Positions 1 through 10,616 of a stretch of DNA of 64,000 nt are shown here, piece after piece. The notes beneath the pieces were generated by a model that was given only the letters and a program-made list of their open reading frames with translations, did not search any database and was not told the DNA's origin. The translations under genes and the position numbers were made by a program. The first letter of the stretch is position 1. The number at the start of each line of letters is the position of its first letter. Source of the stretch: Fidelibacterota bacterium (GTDB taxonomy: Bacteria > Fidelibacterota > Marinisomatia > Marinisomatales > UBA1611); the NCBI GenBank assembly GCA_018658715.1, contig JABHUQ010000090.1:1-64000 (forward strand), written 5' to 3'.

Positions 1-150
1 GAAGAACCAATAGAAACTTTGACGCTTGAAAGTCTCATCAAACAAGCCCGAAAAAACTGTAAAACGGTTGATAATGATTTAATGCCATTGAAATATAGAC
101 GAGAAATGATTAATGTTTATTTAGAAGAATTTTGGAATTCTCTATTATAG
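1..150 (+). CDS. C-terminal fragment of a CDS cut by the window edge, possibly CO_deh_flav_C-like (molybdopterin dehydrogenase FAD subunit)
   Basis: Open frame from base 1: EEPIETLTLESLIKQARKNCKTVDNDLMPLKYRREMINVYLEEFWNSLL*. The D..PLKYRREM..V pattern resembles the C-terminus of xanthine dehydrogenase FAD subunits. Confidence 0.4.
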   Translation, partial: EEPIETLTLESLIKQARKNCKTVDNDLMPLKYRREMINVYLEEFWNSLL

Positions 151-261
151 TTTGATATCTTTTTTGAATTATTAGTTAATAAGTATATATTGACCGGATG
201 GTCATGATATTTTATCTTATTTATTTGCCCAACAATATCTTTGATTGAGTAAATTAAAACT

Positions 262-1422
262 ATGTTAAAAAAACTTACATTTCTAACTGCGGGTGAATCA
301 CATGGCCGCGGTCTTCTTGGAATATTAGACGGAATTCCTGCATCATTAGATATTTCTGAAAATGAAATAAATATTCAACTCGCTAGAAGGCAAATGGGCC
401 ATGGTCGTGGCGGACGAATGAAAATTGAAACTGATAAGGCTGAAATTTGGAGCGGTGTTCGTCATGGGAAAACCCTTGGGTCACCTATTGGAATTTTAAT
501 CCAAAATAAAGATTGGGAAAACTGGACGGAAAAGATGTCTGTTGAACCCGTGGATGAAACAATTAAAAAAGTGACACTTCCTCGACCCGGGCACGCTGAT
601 CTTGCAGGGATTCAAAAATATGGTTTTGATGATATTAGGAATGTGCTCGAACGCTCAAGTGCTAGAGAAACAACCATGCGAGTCGCATTAGGATCTATTT
701 GCAGAAAACTATTAGAGGAAGTAGGTATTCAAGTTGCTAGTCGTGTTACACAAATACACTCCATAAAAGATGATTTCCCAATCCCTTCAGATTATTCACT
801 CGATATATTAAATAAAAAAGCTGATGAATCACCTGTTAGGTGCTTGGATAAAAACAAAGAAGTGGAAATGATAAATTGTATTGATGATGCCAAAACAAGT
901 GGGGATTCATTGGGAGGTATTTTTGAAGTTATTGCGACTGGACTACCCTATGGTTTAGGCGCGCACACTCAATGGGATAAAAAATTACAAACGCGTATTT
1001 CAAGTATAATGATGAGTGTGAATGCATTTAAAGGTATTGAAATAGGAAATGGCTTTTCTGGAGGAATGAAATTTGGAAGTGAAGTCCATGATGAAATTGG
1101 CTGGGATGGGAATAAATTTATACGTCACTCAAATAATGCGGGTGGTATTGAAGGTGGTATGAGTAATGCTCAACCTATCGTAGTAAGGATGGCAATGAAA
1201 CCTATTCCCACATTAATGAAACCGCTTAGGTCTGTAGATATTGAATCCAAAGAAAATAAGGACGCACATAAAGAACGAACAGATGCTTGTGCTGTTCCTG
1301 CTGCAGCTATTATCGCTGAAAGTATGTTATGTTTTGTTTTAGCTGATGCACTTTTAGAAAAATTTGGCGGTGATTCAATAGAACAATTAAAAATACATAT
1401 TTCTTCTTCAGCAAAATATTAA
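262..1422 (+). CDS. aroC: Chorismate synthase
   Basis: TAGESHGRGLLGILDGIPA, RRQMGHGRGGRMKIE, RPGHADLAGIQKYG, RSSARETTMRVALG motifs. Confidence 0.97.
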   Translation: MLKKLTFLTAGESHGRGLLGILDGIPASLDISENEINIQLARRQMGHGRGGRMKIETDKAEIWSGVRHGKTLGSPIGILIQNKDWENWTEKMSVEPVDETIKKVTLPRPGHADLAGIQKYGFDDIRNVLERSSARETTMRVALGSICRKLLEEVGIQVASRVTQIHSIKDDFPIPSDYSLDILNKKADESPVRCLDKNKEVEMINCIDDAKTSGDSLGGIFEVIATGLPYGLGAHTQWDKKLQTRISSIMMSVNAFKGIEIGNGFSGGMKFGSEVHDEIGWDGNKFIRHSNNAGGIEGGMSNAQPIVVRMAMKPIPTLMKPLRSVDIESKENKDAHKERTDACAVPAAAIIAESMLCFVLADALLEKFGGDSIEQLKIHISSSAKY

Positions 1423-1925
1423 TGACCATATATATTATTGGTATGATGGGATCAGGGAAATCCACAATTGGGAAGCGATTAGCTGAAAATATTGAATATC
1501 CATTTATTGATCTAGATTCTTATATCAAAAAAGAAGGAAATAAAACAATAGAAAATATTTTTCAGAACTATGGAGAAGAATATTTCAGGGAATTAGAAAC
1601 AAAATCACTTAAGGCAATTATGAATGATGGGGCTGTCATATCTTGTGGAGGTGGTATTGTATTAAGTAAAAATAACCACACATATTTAAAACAAGGAAAA
1701 ATAATTTATCTAGAAGCAACTATTTCTGAATTAGTAAAACGAATTTCTAATTCGAACCATAGACCATTATTGAAACAAAAAAATATTAGAAAAGAATTAA
1801 CTAACATTTTAGAGAAGAGAGAAAAAATATATTTAAAGTTGTCTAATTATACGATTGACACAACTAATAAATCTCCTGATCAAATTATTAAACAAATACA
1901 AAAGTTTTTAAATGAAAATAATTGA
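1422..1925 (+). CDS. aroK: Shikimate kinase
   Basis: GMMGSGKSTIGKRLA P-loop, FIDLDSYI, SCGGGIVL. Confidence 0.95.
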   Translation: MTIYIIGMMGSGKSTIGKRLAENIEYPFIDLDSYIKKEGNKTIENIFQNYGEEYFRELETKSLKAIMNDGAVISCGGGIVLSKNNHTYLKQGKIIYLEATISELVKRISNSNHRPLLKQKNIRKELTNILEKREKIYLKLSNYTIDTTNKSPDQIIKQIQKFLNENN

Positions 1926-2982
1926 CGTAAATCTCCTAAACCGGTCATATTCAATACAGGTAGAAGATGGGCTCCTTGCATCAATCTCAGGGCTATTAAA
2001 ACAAAGTAATATTGGCCAAAAATGGATTATTATTTCTCAGCATAGATTGATGGAGTTGTTTGGTTTTGATCTCATGGATCAATTAAACCAACAGGGCTAT
2101 TATATAGATTACATTACGGTGCCTACCGGTGAAACAGCTAAAAGTATGATTGAATTCAATCGAATTATAAGCCAAATGATTGAATTAAAATGCGATAGAT
2201 CCACAACAATTCTTGCCTTAGGAGGCGGTGTTGTTGGTGATGTTGCTGGATTTGTTGCTTCTAGTTTTATGCGAGGTATTGATTATTATCAAATTCCAAC
2301 CACATTATTAGCCATGGTTGATTCATCAATTGGTGGGAAAACGGGTATTAATATTTCTGAAGGAAAAAATTTGGTTGGAGCTATTTATCAGCCAAAGGGC
2401 GTTTTTATTGATCCAAGAATATTAGACTCACTACCAAGAGAAGAAGTTGTTTCAGGTTTAGGTGAAATATTAAAATATGGTGCAATAAAAGATGAGTCTT
2501 TCTTTTCAGCCACATCGCAACATTTAGAAAATTTAGATACATTCCCTTTTGAAAATGCTATAGCTAGATCATGTGAAATTAAGGCTAAAATAGTATCTCA
2601 AGATGAATGCGAAGGCGGATTACGTAGATTGCTCAATTTTGGCCATACGATTGGCCATGCTCTTGAAGCCCATTTTGGTTATGGCCAATTACGACATGGT
2701 GATGCTGTATCATATGGAATGATAAGCGCGGGATGGATATCAAAGGAGTTAGGGTTATTAAAGAGAAATGAATACAAAACTTTTAAACAATCTATTTTAA
2801 GATTACCTCTCCCATCATTAAATAAATTTGACCCTGTTTCTTTATTGCCATTTATTAAAAATGATAAAAAAACAGTTTCAGGTATTTTGCATTTTGTGAC
2901 TTTGACGAATATTGGTTCAGCTTCCACAAATGATAATGTAACTGATAATCTATTAATTAGTGCTATGAAAGAAATACAATGA
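1912..2982 (+). CDS. aroB: 3-dehydroquinate synthase
   Basis: ALGGGVVGDVAGFVASSFMRGI, PTTLLAMVDSSIGGKTGIN, LNFGHTIGHALE. Confidence 0.97.
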   Translation: MKIIDVNLLNRSYSIQVEDGLLASISGLLKQSNIGQKWIIISQHRLMELFGFDLMDQLNQQGYYIDYITVPTGETAKSMIEFNRIISQMIELKCDRSTTILALGGGVVGDVAGFVASSFMRGIDYYQIPTTLLAMVDSSIGGKTGINISEGKNLVGAIYQPKGVFIDPRILDSLPREEVVSGLGEILKYGAIKDESFFSATSQHLENLDTFPFENAIARSCEIKAKIVSQDECEGGLRRLLNFGHTIGHALEAHFGYGQLRHGDAVSYGMISAGWISKELGLLKRNEYKTFKQSILRLPLPSLNKFDPVSLLPFIKNDKKTVSGILHFVTLTNIGSASTNDNVTDNLLISAMKEIQ

Positions 2983-3416
2983 AGTTTCTCATAATAAATG
3001 GTCCAAACCTTAATCTCTTAGGCAAAAGAGAACCTGAGATTTATGGATCTGATTCGTTAGCTGAAATTGAATCCTGGGTCAAAGATTCATTAGAAAACAA
3101 TGACCATCAAATTGAATGGTTTCAATCAAATCATGAAGGTGAAATCATAGATATAATTCATAAAGCAATTAATCATGTAGACGGAATTGTGATTAACCCG
3201 GGAGCATACACCCATTATTCCTATGCAATTCGAGATGCTATTTCTTCTGCAGCAATCCCTACAATAGAAGTACATTTAAGTGATATAAATAATCGAGAGA
3301 ATTTTAGACAAATTTCCGTTATCAAGGATGTATGTGTTAGGCAAATATTAGGATTAAGAAAAACAGGTTACCTCAAAGCCTTGAAGTTGCTAATAAATTT
3401 AAATAAAACAGATTAA
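2979..3416 (+). CDS. aroQ: Type II 3-dehydroquinate dehydratase
   Basis: INGPNLNLLGKREPEIYG, QSNHEGEIID, VINPGAYTHYSYAIRDA, VEVHLS-like motif. Confidence 0.96.
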   Translation: MKFLIINGPNLNLLGKREPEIYGSDSLAEIESWVKDSLENNDHQIEWFQSNHEGEIIDIIHKAINHVDGIVINPGAYTHYSYAIRDAISSAAIPTIEVHLSDINNRENFRQISVIKDVCVRQILGLRKTGYLKALKLLINLNKTD

Positions 3417-3420
3417 TTAA

Positions 3421-3447
3421 TTGATACCTAAATAAATAGCCTATACT
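3421..3447 (+). promoter_or_regulatory. Possible sigma70-like promoter for the his operon leader
   Basis: TTGATA (3421-3426) and TATACT (3442-3447) with a short 15-nt spacer, directly upstream of the His-rich leader ORF. Confidence 0.3.
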
Positions 3448-3461
3448 TTCACTACTGAATT

Positions 3462-3536
3462 ATGAACATGCGACGACGCCATAACCATCATCATCAACCC
3501 TTTACATTAAAAGGAAGGTCTGGCCGAGCTACATAG
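3462..3536 (+). CDS. hisL: his operon leader peptide (MNMRRRHNHHHQPFTLKGRSGRAT)
   Basis: 24-codon ORF with the His-rich run CAT AAC CAT CAT CAT, upstream of an intrinsic terminator and hisG. It is absent from the ORF track because of its length. Confidence 0.8.
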   Translation: MNMRRRHNHHHQPFTLKGRSGRAT

Positions 3537-3563
3537 TTTTTTAATAAAATTTCAAAAATATAA

Positions 3564-3596
3564 AAGCCCTCCGGACATCCGGGGGGCTTTTTTTTT
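3564..3596 (+). terminator. Intrinsic terminator of the his attenuator
   Basis: AAGCCCTCCGGA-ca-TCCGGGGGGCTT near-perfect stem (one G-U) followed by a run of T, 17 nt before the hisG ATG. Confidence 0.85.
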
Positions 3597-3612
3597 ACCA
3601 TAAAGGAATACA

Positions 3613-4488
3613 ATGAAAAATAATTTAAAAGTGGGACTTCCAAAAGGAAGCCTCCAAGAAACAACGCTTAAACTCTTAAAAAAAGCTGGATGGAATTTTA
3701 ACTTATCGAGCCGAGCGTATAAACCATATTGTGACGATAATGAATTGGAAGCTTGGCTTATCCGAGCTCAAGAAATGTCCGTTTATGTGGAACAAGGAAT
3801 TTTCGACATGGGAATTACTGGAAAAGATTGGATAGAAGAAAATAATTCAAATGTGGTTGAAGTTTGTGAACTCATTTATGCAAAATCCTATATGCGTCCT
3901 GTACGTTGGGTATTGGCTGTTCCAAACAATAGTAATATTCAATCTGTAAAAGATTTGGAAGGTAAGCGAATTAGCACTGAAGTTGTAAATATAACAAAAA
4001 AATATTTGAAGGAAAATAATGTTGATGCACATGTAGAATTTTCTTGGGGAGCAACTGAGGTAAAACCTGGAATACTTGTAGATGCTATTGTAGAAGTAAC
4101 TGAAACGGGTTCGTCACTAAAAGCAAATAACCTTCGTATTGCTGACACTATCATGGAATCAAGCACACGATTAGTAGCAAATAAGACTGCCTATAAAGAT
4201 CCATGGAAAAAGAAAAAAATAGATAATATTGCAATGTTACTACAAAGCAGTATAAATGCGACTGCTCGCGTCGGACTCAAAATGAATGTAAGTACGGATC
4301 AATTGGAATCGCTTGTATCTGTCCTCCCTGCTATGAAAAAACCAACTATAAGCCAACTTACAAATGGATCTGGGTCAGCCGTAGAAATAATTGTTGAAGA
4401 AAAAATCGTAAGAGATTTTATTCCACTTCTGATTGAAAATGGTGCAACTGATATAATCGAATACCCATTAAATAAAGTGATTATTTAA
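3613..4488 (+). CDS. hisG: ATP phosphoribosyltransferase (HisG, long form)
   Basis: [54 protein letters not shown]-terminal regulatory region present. Confidence 0.95.
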   Translation: MKNNLKVGLPKGSLQETTLKLLKKAGWNFNLSSRAYKPYCDDNELEAWLIRAQEMSVYVEQGIFDMGITGKDWIEENNSNVVEVCELIYAKSYMRPVRWVLAVPNNSNIQSVKDLEGKRISTEVVNITKKYLKENNVDAHVEFSWGATEVKPGILVDAIVEVTETGSSLKANNLRIADTIMESSTRLVANKTAYKDPWKKKKIDNIAMLLQSSINATARVGLKMNVSTDQLESLVSVLPAMKKPTISQLTNGSGSAVEIIVEEKIVRDFIPLLIENGATDIIEYPLNKVII

Positions 4489-5744
4489 TGTTCAACATAT
4501 TTCACAATAAATCTGATTTATTAAACACAATTTCGATTCAACAGGAATTGTCTATGAAAGATTTACAACTAGTGGAAGAAATAATTTTATCTGTTCGTGG
4601 CCGAGGAGATAAAGCGATATTGGACTATACACAGCAGTTTGATCGCGTATTGCTTGATGATATAAAAGCCAATAAATCTGCCTTTAAATTGGAAGATACT
4701 GGTATTATAAAAACAATTAATCAGGCTTCGGAGAATATTAAAGCATTTCATCAGAAACAAATGCCAAAGGAATTTGACCATCAACAAGAAGATGGCACCG
4801 AAGTCTCCTTTAAATGGCGCCCGATCAAAAAGGTGGGTATATATATACCAAGCGGTAATTATCCATTGCTGTCTACCGTATTAATGAATGTAATACCAGC
4901 GCAAGTTGCTGGAGTTGATCAAATCATAATATGCACCCCACCACAATCCGATGGAAAAATCGATCCTTATATCTTATCAGTTTGCCAATATCTTGAGATT
5001 AAAGATATTTTTCAAGTTGGGGGCGCCCAAGCTATTGCTGCCATGGCCTTAGGTACGGAAACAATCCCAAAAGTGAATAAAATAGTTGGTCCAGGAAATC
5101 GGTATGTTGCAACTGCTAAACAATATGTTTCAAATCGTGTTGGTATTGATATGGTAGCGGGGCCAACTGAACTTGTGATTATTGCCGATGAATCTGCTAA
5201 TCCTACGTTCATTGCAGGTGACCTCCTTTCACAAGCTGAACATGATAAGGATGCATTTACATTATTATTATGCACTCAAAAAAGTACTATCGACAATACG
5301 AAGGATGAAATTATTCGTTTGCTAAAATCATTGAATACAAAAGATATAGCAACTGAATCATTTCTAAATAATGGTTTTGCATTTTTAACCAATTCCATTG
5401 ACGAGTGTATTGAAATATCAAATCATATTGCGCCAGAGCATCTTTCGATCCAAACAAAGAACATGGAATCACTCCAATACAAATGTATAGCCGGTGCAAT
5501 TTTTCTTGGAAATGAAACGCCAGTCGCTTGGGGAGATTATTGGGCTGGACCAAATCATACTTTACCTACATCTGGAGCAGCTCATTATCGCGGATTATTA
5601 AATGTATTAGATTTTCTTGTTCCATTTTCAGTGACCAAAGCCAGTACAAATCAAAAAAGTATTCAAGCGATTAGTTCGTTGGCGGAAACTGAAGGATTAA
5701 TGGGTCATGCCCTTTCCGTACGTCTTCGTGAAGGGGATGATTGA
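4488..5744 (+). CDS. hisD: Histidinol dehydrogenase
   Basis: [89 protein letters not shown]. Confidence 0.97.
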   Translation: MFNIFHNKSDLLNTISIQQELSMKDLQLVEEIILSVRGRGDKAILDYTQQFDRVLLDDIKANKSAFKLEDTGIIKTINQASENIKAFHQKQMPKEFDHQQEDGTEVSFKWRPIKKVGIYIPSGNYPLLSTVLMNVIPAQVAGVDQIIICTPPQSDGKIDPYILSVCQYLEIKDIFQVGGAQAIAAMALGTETIPKVNKIVGPGNRYVATAKQYVSNRVGIDMVAGPTELVIIADESANPTFIAGDLLSQAEHDKDAFTLLLCTQKSTIDNTKDEIIRLLKSLNTKDIATESFLNNGFAFLTNSIDECIEISNHIAPEHLSIQTKNMESLQYKCIAGAIFLGNETPVAWGDYWAGPNHTLPTSGAAHYRGLLNVLDFLVPFSVTKASTNQKSIQAISSLAETEGLMGHALSVRLREGDD

Positions 5745-6796
5745 TGTTAAAATATTGGATTCAAAAAGATGTGCTTAACCAGCCACCCTATAAGGTAAAA
5801 ACTACCTCTTATCAAATTAAGTTAAACCAAAACGAATCTCCTTGGGATTGGCCGATTGACATTAAGGAGAGTATTAGCAAATCGATACTAGCTAGTGATT
5901 GGAATAGATATCCTAACTTAATTCCAATGGAATTAAAAAAGAAAATTGGTGAAATAAATCATATTGATAAAAATGGTGTAGTCATTGGTAAGGGATCCAA
6001 TGAAATTTTGCAGGCCGTATTTACAGCGAGTATCCGTTCAAAGGATACGGTGGTTTCCCTGTCACCAACTTTTGCAGTTTATAAAATACTGGTTAAACAA
6101 AAGGGTGCAATATTTATTGAATCAAAACTGGATTCTAATTTTGAAGTAGATCCATCAGATCTAATATCTAAATCAAGAAATGCAAAATTGACTATTATTT
6201 GTAATCCAAATTCTCCAACTGGTTCATTACTTCCATTAAGTGTTATTGAAAAAGTAGCCAAACAAACTTCCGGATTAGTTGTTGTTGATGAAGCTTATGT
6301 AGACTTTTCAAATGTTACTGCTGTTAGGTTATTGTTATCCTTTACAAACCTAATTGTCACGCGGACTTTTTCAAAGGCGTTTGCGATGGCTGGGTTCAGA
6401 ATTGGCTATGGATTAATGCACAATGAGTTAGCGTCTGAAATCCAAAAATGCCTTCTACCCTTTAATGTAGATGTGCCATCAATTATAGCATTAAATGCAC
6501 TTTTAGATCATTCAGTAGAAGTTCAAACTCGAGCACAAAAGATATGTACTGAAAGAGATCGTATCATTTCTGAACTAAATACAATTCCTGGTTTAAAGGC
6601 TATTCAATCCCATTCAAACTTCTTTCTGGTTTCATCCAAATACACACCCGAAAACATATTCAACTATTGCGCCAATAATGGTATTCTCATTCGGAACGTA
6701 TCATCGTATAAAGGACTTGAACAGTATAATCGAATTACAGTTGGTACGCATAGTGAAAATAATACTCTCATACGAATTCTAAAGGAAATGCCTTGA
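5741..6796 (+). CDS. hisC: Histidinol-phosphate aminotransferase
   Basis: KLNQNESPWDWP, IGKGSNEIL, NPNSPTGSLLP, VVDEAYVDF, TFSKAFAMAGFRIGYG. Confidence 0.95.
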   Translation: MMLKYWIQKDVLNQPPYKVKTTSYQIKLNQNESPWDWPIDIKESISKSILASDWNRYPNLIPMELKKKIGEINHIDKNGVVIGKGSNEILQAVFTASIRSKDTVVSLSPTFAVYKILVKQKGAIFIESKLDSNFEVDPSDLISKSRNAKLTIICNPNSPTGSLLPLSVIEKVAKQTSGLVVVDEAYVDFSNVTAVRLLLSFTNLIVTRTFSKAFAMAGFRIGYGLMHNELASEIQKCLLPFNVDVPSIIALNALLDHSVEVQTRAQKICTERDRIISELNTIPGLKAIQSHSNFFLVSSKYTPENIFNYCANNGILIRNVSSYKGLEQYNRITVGTHSENNTLIRILKEMP

Positions 6797-7596
6797 ATTA
6801 CGATGCTTACATATTTGATGTAGATGGTGTATTAATTGATACGAGCCAATCTTTCAGTTTAGCTGTTATATATGCAGTTGAAAAGGCAACTGCATCAACC
6901 CAATTCCAACTACACCATTACAATTCATTGAAAGATATATCAGGATTCAATAATGACTGGATCGTAGCTATTACCGGTGCAGGTTGGATAATATTTTACC
7001 CATCAACTTCATTTGAATCCTTTCTTGAATTGGTAATATATAGGGGTAATGGTTTTAATTCATTAAAAGCTGCCATTCCTGAAATAACAGATTCATTGAT
7101 TCAAAACGTATCACGATTAGCTATGGAAGCTTATGGTGGAATTACAGCGTGTGACCAACTTTATGGATTTAAACCAACATCCATTAAAATTGATGGAATG
7201 TGGAAAAATGAAACGCCTTATATAAAAAAAAATGTTATCGAAAACATATTACCCCTATCCGGAATTGTAACTGGTCGTAATAAAACTGAAATGGAATTAG
7301 GCTTCCAAATACTTGGTTGGGATTTACCAGAACCACGTGTTGCAGTTTCTGACAATCCAAAATTGGATAAACCCAATCCAAAAAAATTGATGCAAATAAT
7401 TGGTGAATTAGATAGCCAAACTCCGATCTATTTTGGTGATTCAATTGATGATTATTTATTGGTGAAAAACTTCAATGATCAATCTGAAATGAAAATAAAA
7501 TTTTGCTGTGTTGGTAAAAACAATGGTATTCCAGAATATGATTATAGAGTGAATGATATCATGGAATATTTTCAGAAATATGGAGTCAAATTATGA
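6793..7596 (+). CDS. HAD-superfamily hydrolase embedded in the his operon; candidate histidinol-phosphate phosphatase
   Basis: YIFDVDGVLIDTSQS motif I, SGIVTGRNKTEM motif II, PIYFGDSIDDY motif IV; TTG start overlaps the hisC stop. Confidence 0.8.
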   Translation: MNYDAYIFDVDGVLIDTSQSFSLAVIYAVEKATASTQFQLHHYNSLKDISGFNNDWIVAITGAGWIIFYPSTSFESFLELVIYRGNGFNSLKAAIPEITDSLIQNVSRLAMEAYGGITACDQLYGFKPTSIKIDGMWKNETPYIKKNVIENILPLSGIVTGRNKTEMELGFQILGWDLPEPRVAVSDNPKLDKPNPKKLMQIIGELDSQTPIYFGDSIDDYLLVKNFNDQSEMKIKFCCVGKNNGIPEYDYRVNDIMEYFQKYGVKL

Positions 7597-8165
7597 CAAA
7601 TGTTTCTCGTAAAACAAAAGAAACAGACATACAGCTTTCCCTAAATATCCGGGGGAATAAAAAAATTAACGTAGAAACCGGTATCGGTTTTTTTGACCAT
7701 ATGCTTACTTCTTTAGCTTTTTGGGGCAATTGGGATTTAAACCTGAAATGCAAAGGTGATCTGTATATTGACACTCACCACACCATTGAAGATGTAGCAC
7801 TTTCTTTGGGAAAAGCATTTTATAAAGAATGGTCAAAAAATAAAAACATAACAAGAATTGCTTACGCATTTTGTCCGTTAGATGAAGCATTGACTCGCAT
7901 TGTTGTGGACGTATGCAATCGCCCTTACAATACATTCCAAGCAGTATTTAATGTTGAAAAAGTGGGTGATTATGAAACAGCAATGACCGAACATTTTTTC
8001 AATTCGTTTGCACAGGAAGCCCGGATCACACAACATATTCATATGCTTCACGGAAAGAACGCTCATCATATTATTGAAACAATATTCAAAGGTCTCGGAC
8101 TTGCCCTAAAACGAGCCTGTACAATCACTGGAGCTGAAACCCAATCTACTAAAGGGATATTATGA
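7593..8165 (+). CDS. hisB: Imidazoleglycerol-phosphate dehydratase (monofunctional HisB)
   Basis: TGIGFFDHMLTSLAFWG, DTHHTIEDVALSLGKA, EHFFNSFAQEARITQHI, NAHHIIETIFKGLG. Confidence 0.96.
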   Translation: MTNVSRKTKETDIQLSLNIRGNKKINVETGIGFFDHMLTSLAFWGNWDLNLKCKGDLYIDTHHTIEDVALSLGKAFYKEWSKNKNITRIAYAFCPLDEALTRIVVDVCNRPYNTFQAVFNVEKVGDYETAMTEHFFNSFAQEARITQHIHMLHGKNAHHIIETIFKGLGLALKRACTITGAETQSTKGIL

Positions 8166-8758
8166 TTGGTGTAATACAATATGGAATTGGAAACATTGGA
8201 TCTGTAAAAAATGCATTGGATCATTTAAATATCCCTAATGTGGTAACGGCTGATCAGAATCAATTATCATCCTGTGATAGATTAATCCTCCCCGGTGTTG
8301 GTGCATTCGAGCCTGCTATGAACATTTTGTCGGATTTGAAATTTGATTTATTTATCAAAGATTGGGCTAATGATGGAAAACCGATTTTAGGAATTTGTTT
8401 AGGCATGCAGCTTCTGCTCTCCAGTAGTGAAGAAAAAGTAGTTACAAATGGGTTAGATCTCATCTCAGGACATGTTTCACAATTAAAGAAGGGTGATCGA
8501 AAAATTCATATTGGATGGAATAAAGTTGAACCACTCGGGAAAAATGATATTATTACTGAATCGGGGTTTGCTTACTTTGTTCATTCGTATGTTTGTCGGC
8601 CACAAAATGAATCTCACATTACTGCCCAAACTACATATGGACAATCATTTACATCTGCTATTCAAAAAGATAATGTTATAGGTGTGCAATTCCATCCTGA
8701 AAAGTCACAGGGTTTTGGATTAAGTATCTTAAGGAGATTTTCTATTGGAGAAATTTAA
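8162..8758 (+). CDS. hisH: Imidazole glycerol phosphate synthase subunit HisH
   Basis: QYGIGNIGSVKNALDHL, LPGVGAFEPAM, PILGICLGMQLL, GVQFHPEKSQGFG. Confidence 0.96.
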   Translation: MIGVIQYGIGNIGSVKNALDHLNIPNVVTADQNQLSSCDRLILPGVGAFEPAMNILSDLKFDLFIKDWANDGKPILGICLGMQLLLSSSEEKVVTNGLDLISGHVSQLKKGDRKIHIGWNKVEPLGKNDIITESGFAYFVHSYVCRPQNESHITAQTTYGQSFTSAIQKDNVIGVQFHPEKSQGFGLSILRRFSIGEI

Positions 8759-9467
8759 AATCATTCCAGCCATCGACTTAATTGATGGAAAATGCGTAAG
8801 ACTCATCCAAGGTGATTATGCACAAAAAACTATTTATAATGCTGATCCAAGATCTACAGCAGAACAATTTTTAGACGCAGGATTTGATTTGGTTCATGTT
8901 GTGGATTTGGATGGAGCAAAAGATGGCGAACCAAAAAATTTAAAATCTATAGAAGATATTGCTTCCTGTGGAATCACAATAGAACTAGGTGGTGGACTCC
9001 GAACTGAGGACCATCTTAAATCTGCTATAAATGCTGGTGTTCAAGATTTAATTCTTGGAACAAAATTATTAAATATTGGATCTGTAATCGATGAATGGGT
9101 TTCAATGTTCCCTAATCAGTTGGTTGCTGGGATTGATGCAAAAAATGGATTAGTTGCTGTGGAAGGCTGGGAAGAAACATCAGCTGTGTCTGCCATTGAT
9201 CTAATAAAGCAACTTGGTGAAAAAGGTTTCAAGCGAACAATTTATACAGATATTCAAAGAGACGGAATGTTGTCCGGCCCAAACCTGGAACAATTAAAAT
9301 CATTTGCAGAATATTCTCCAATTCCCACGATTGCATCTGGTGGTGTTGGTTCTATAACCGATATTCAAAATATTAAATCATTATCAATGAATAATATTAA
9401 TGGTGTCATCTTGGGCAAAGCTATTTATGACGGAAAAATTACATTAAAGGAATTAAGCGAATGTTAG
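8745..9467 (+). CDS. hisA: Phosphoribosylformimino-5-aminoimidazole carboxamide ribotide isomerase HisA
   Basis: [55 protein letters not shown] start. Confidence 0.96.
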   Translation: MEKFKIIPAIDLIDGKCVRLIQGDYAQKTIYNADPRSTAEQFLDAGFDLVHVVDLDGAKDGEPKNLKSIEDIASCGITIELGGGLRTEDHLKSAINAGVQDLILGTKLLNIGSVIDEWVSMFPNQLVAGIDAKNGLVAVEGWEETSAVSAIDLIKQLGEKGFKRTIYTDIQRDGMLSGPNLEQLKSFAEYSPIPTIASGGVGSITDIQNIKSLSMNNINGVILGKAIYDGKITLKELSEC

Positions 9468-10213
9468 CAAAAAGAATTATTCCCTGCCTTGATGTGAAGG
9501 ATGGAGAAGTTGTAAAAGGTGTAAACTTTGTTAATTTAACATCGGAAGGCAATCCTGTAGAACTGGCTGAAAAATATTCAAAAGAAGGCGCTGATGAACT
9601 GGTATTTTTAGATATTACTGCCACATTGGAATCCAGAAATAATGTTATTGATTTAGTAAAAGAAGTCGCCAAAAAAGTATTTATACCATTTACCGTTGGG
9701 GGCGGTGTTCGGTCTGTTAAAGATATTTCTGAATTATTAAATGCCGGAGCCGACAAAGTATCCATTAATTCTGCCGCATTAAAAAATCCTAAATTGCTCA
9801 ATGAAGCTTCAAACCGGTTTGGTTCCCAGTGCATTGTTTTAGCCGTGGATATAAAACGAACTGGAAGTTCATGGAATGTTTTTTCTCATGGTGGAAGCCG
9901 ATCGTTGGATATAAATGCTATTGAGTGGATTAAAGAAGCAGAAGATTGTGGTGTTGGTGAAATATTGCTCACAAGTATGGATGCTGACGGAACACAGGCA
10001 GGCGTTGATTTAGAGATAACAAAAATGATTAGCGATATGGTATCAATTCCGGTTATTGCTTCGGGCGGAATTGGTAGTCTGGATCATTTTAAAGATGCCT
10101 TTAACATTGGGAAAGCAGATGCAGTTTTGGCTGCTTCTGTTTTTCATAGAGATATAATTCCCGTTCAAAAAGTAAAAAAATATTTAACAGAAAACGACAT
10201 TCAAGTCCGATAA
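9461..10213 (+). CDS. hisF: Imidazole glycerol phosphate synthase subunit HisF
   Basis: [60 protein letters not shown]. Confidence 0.97.
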   Translation: MLAKRIIPCLDVKDGEVVKGVNFVNLTSEGNPVELAEKYSKEGADELVFLDITATLESRNNVIDLVKEVAKKVFIPFTVGGGVRSVKDISELLNAGADKVSINSAALKNPKLLNEASNRFGSQCIVLAVDIKRTGSSWNVFSHGGSRSLDINAIEWIKEAEDCGVGEILLTSMDADGTQAGVDLEITKMISDMVSIPVIASGGIGSLDHFKDAFNIGKADAVLAASVFHRDIIPVQKVKKYLTENDIQVR

Positions 10214-10226
10214 AAAAAGGAAAACA

Positions 10227-10616
10227 ATGGAAGAAAAAGAAGAAGGTCTAAATCTTAATTTGGATTACTCAAAATTAAAACAAATTGCATCCATCGATGA
10301 AGATGTAATTCCTGTGGCTGTACAAAATATTGAAACTGGGGATGTTTTAATAGTTGCTTATGTAAATCAAAAAGCTTTGGACTATACAATAAAAAATAAA
10401 GTGGCGACTTTCTGGAGCACTTCACGGAATGAAATTTGGGTAAAAGGATCCACCTCGGGGAATACATTAGAATTGGTAGACGTCCGTGTAAACTGCGATC
10501 AAAATTCCCTGCTGTACCGAGTTATCCCGGAAAATAAAAATGCCTGCCATACCGATAGACCCACATGTTATTATAGAAAAATAAAATCATCAAAAATGGA
10601 GTTTATTCATGAGTAA
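10227..10616 (+). CDS. hisI: Phosphoribosyl-AMP cyclohydrolase (HisI domain only, no HisE)
   Basis: [53 protein letters not shown]...[11 protein letters not shown]; 129 aa, so no fused HisE domain. Confidence 0.95.
   Translation: MEEKEEGLNLNLDYSKLKQIASIDEDVIPVAVQNIETGDVLIVAYVNQKALDYTIKNKVATFWSTSRNEIWVKGSTSGNTLELVDVRVNCDQNSLLYRVIPENKNACHTDRPTCYYRKIKSSKMEFIHE

Noticed and set aside
2679-2927. Short antisense ORFs in the track (e.g. 2679-2927, 3939-4166, 5012-5275, 9439-9834, 18003-18263, 25356-25628)
   Set aside because: Fully inside well-supported conserved genes on the other strand, with no recognisable domains.
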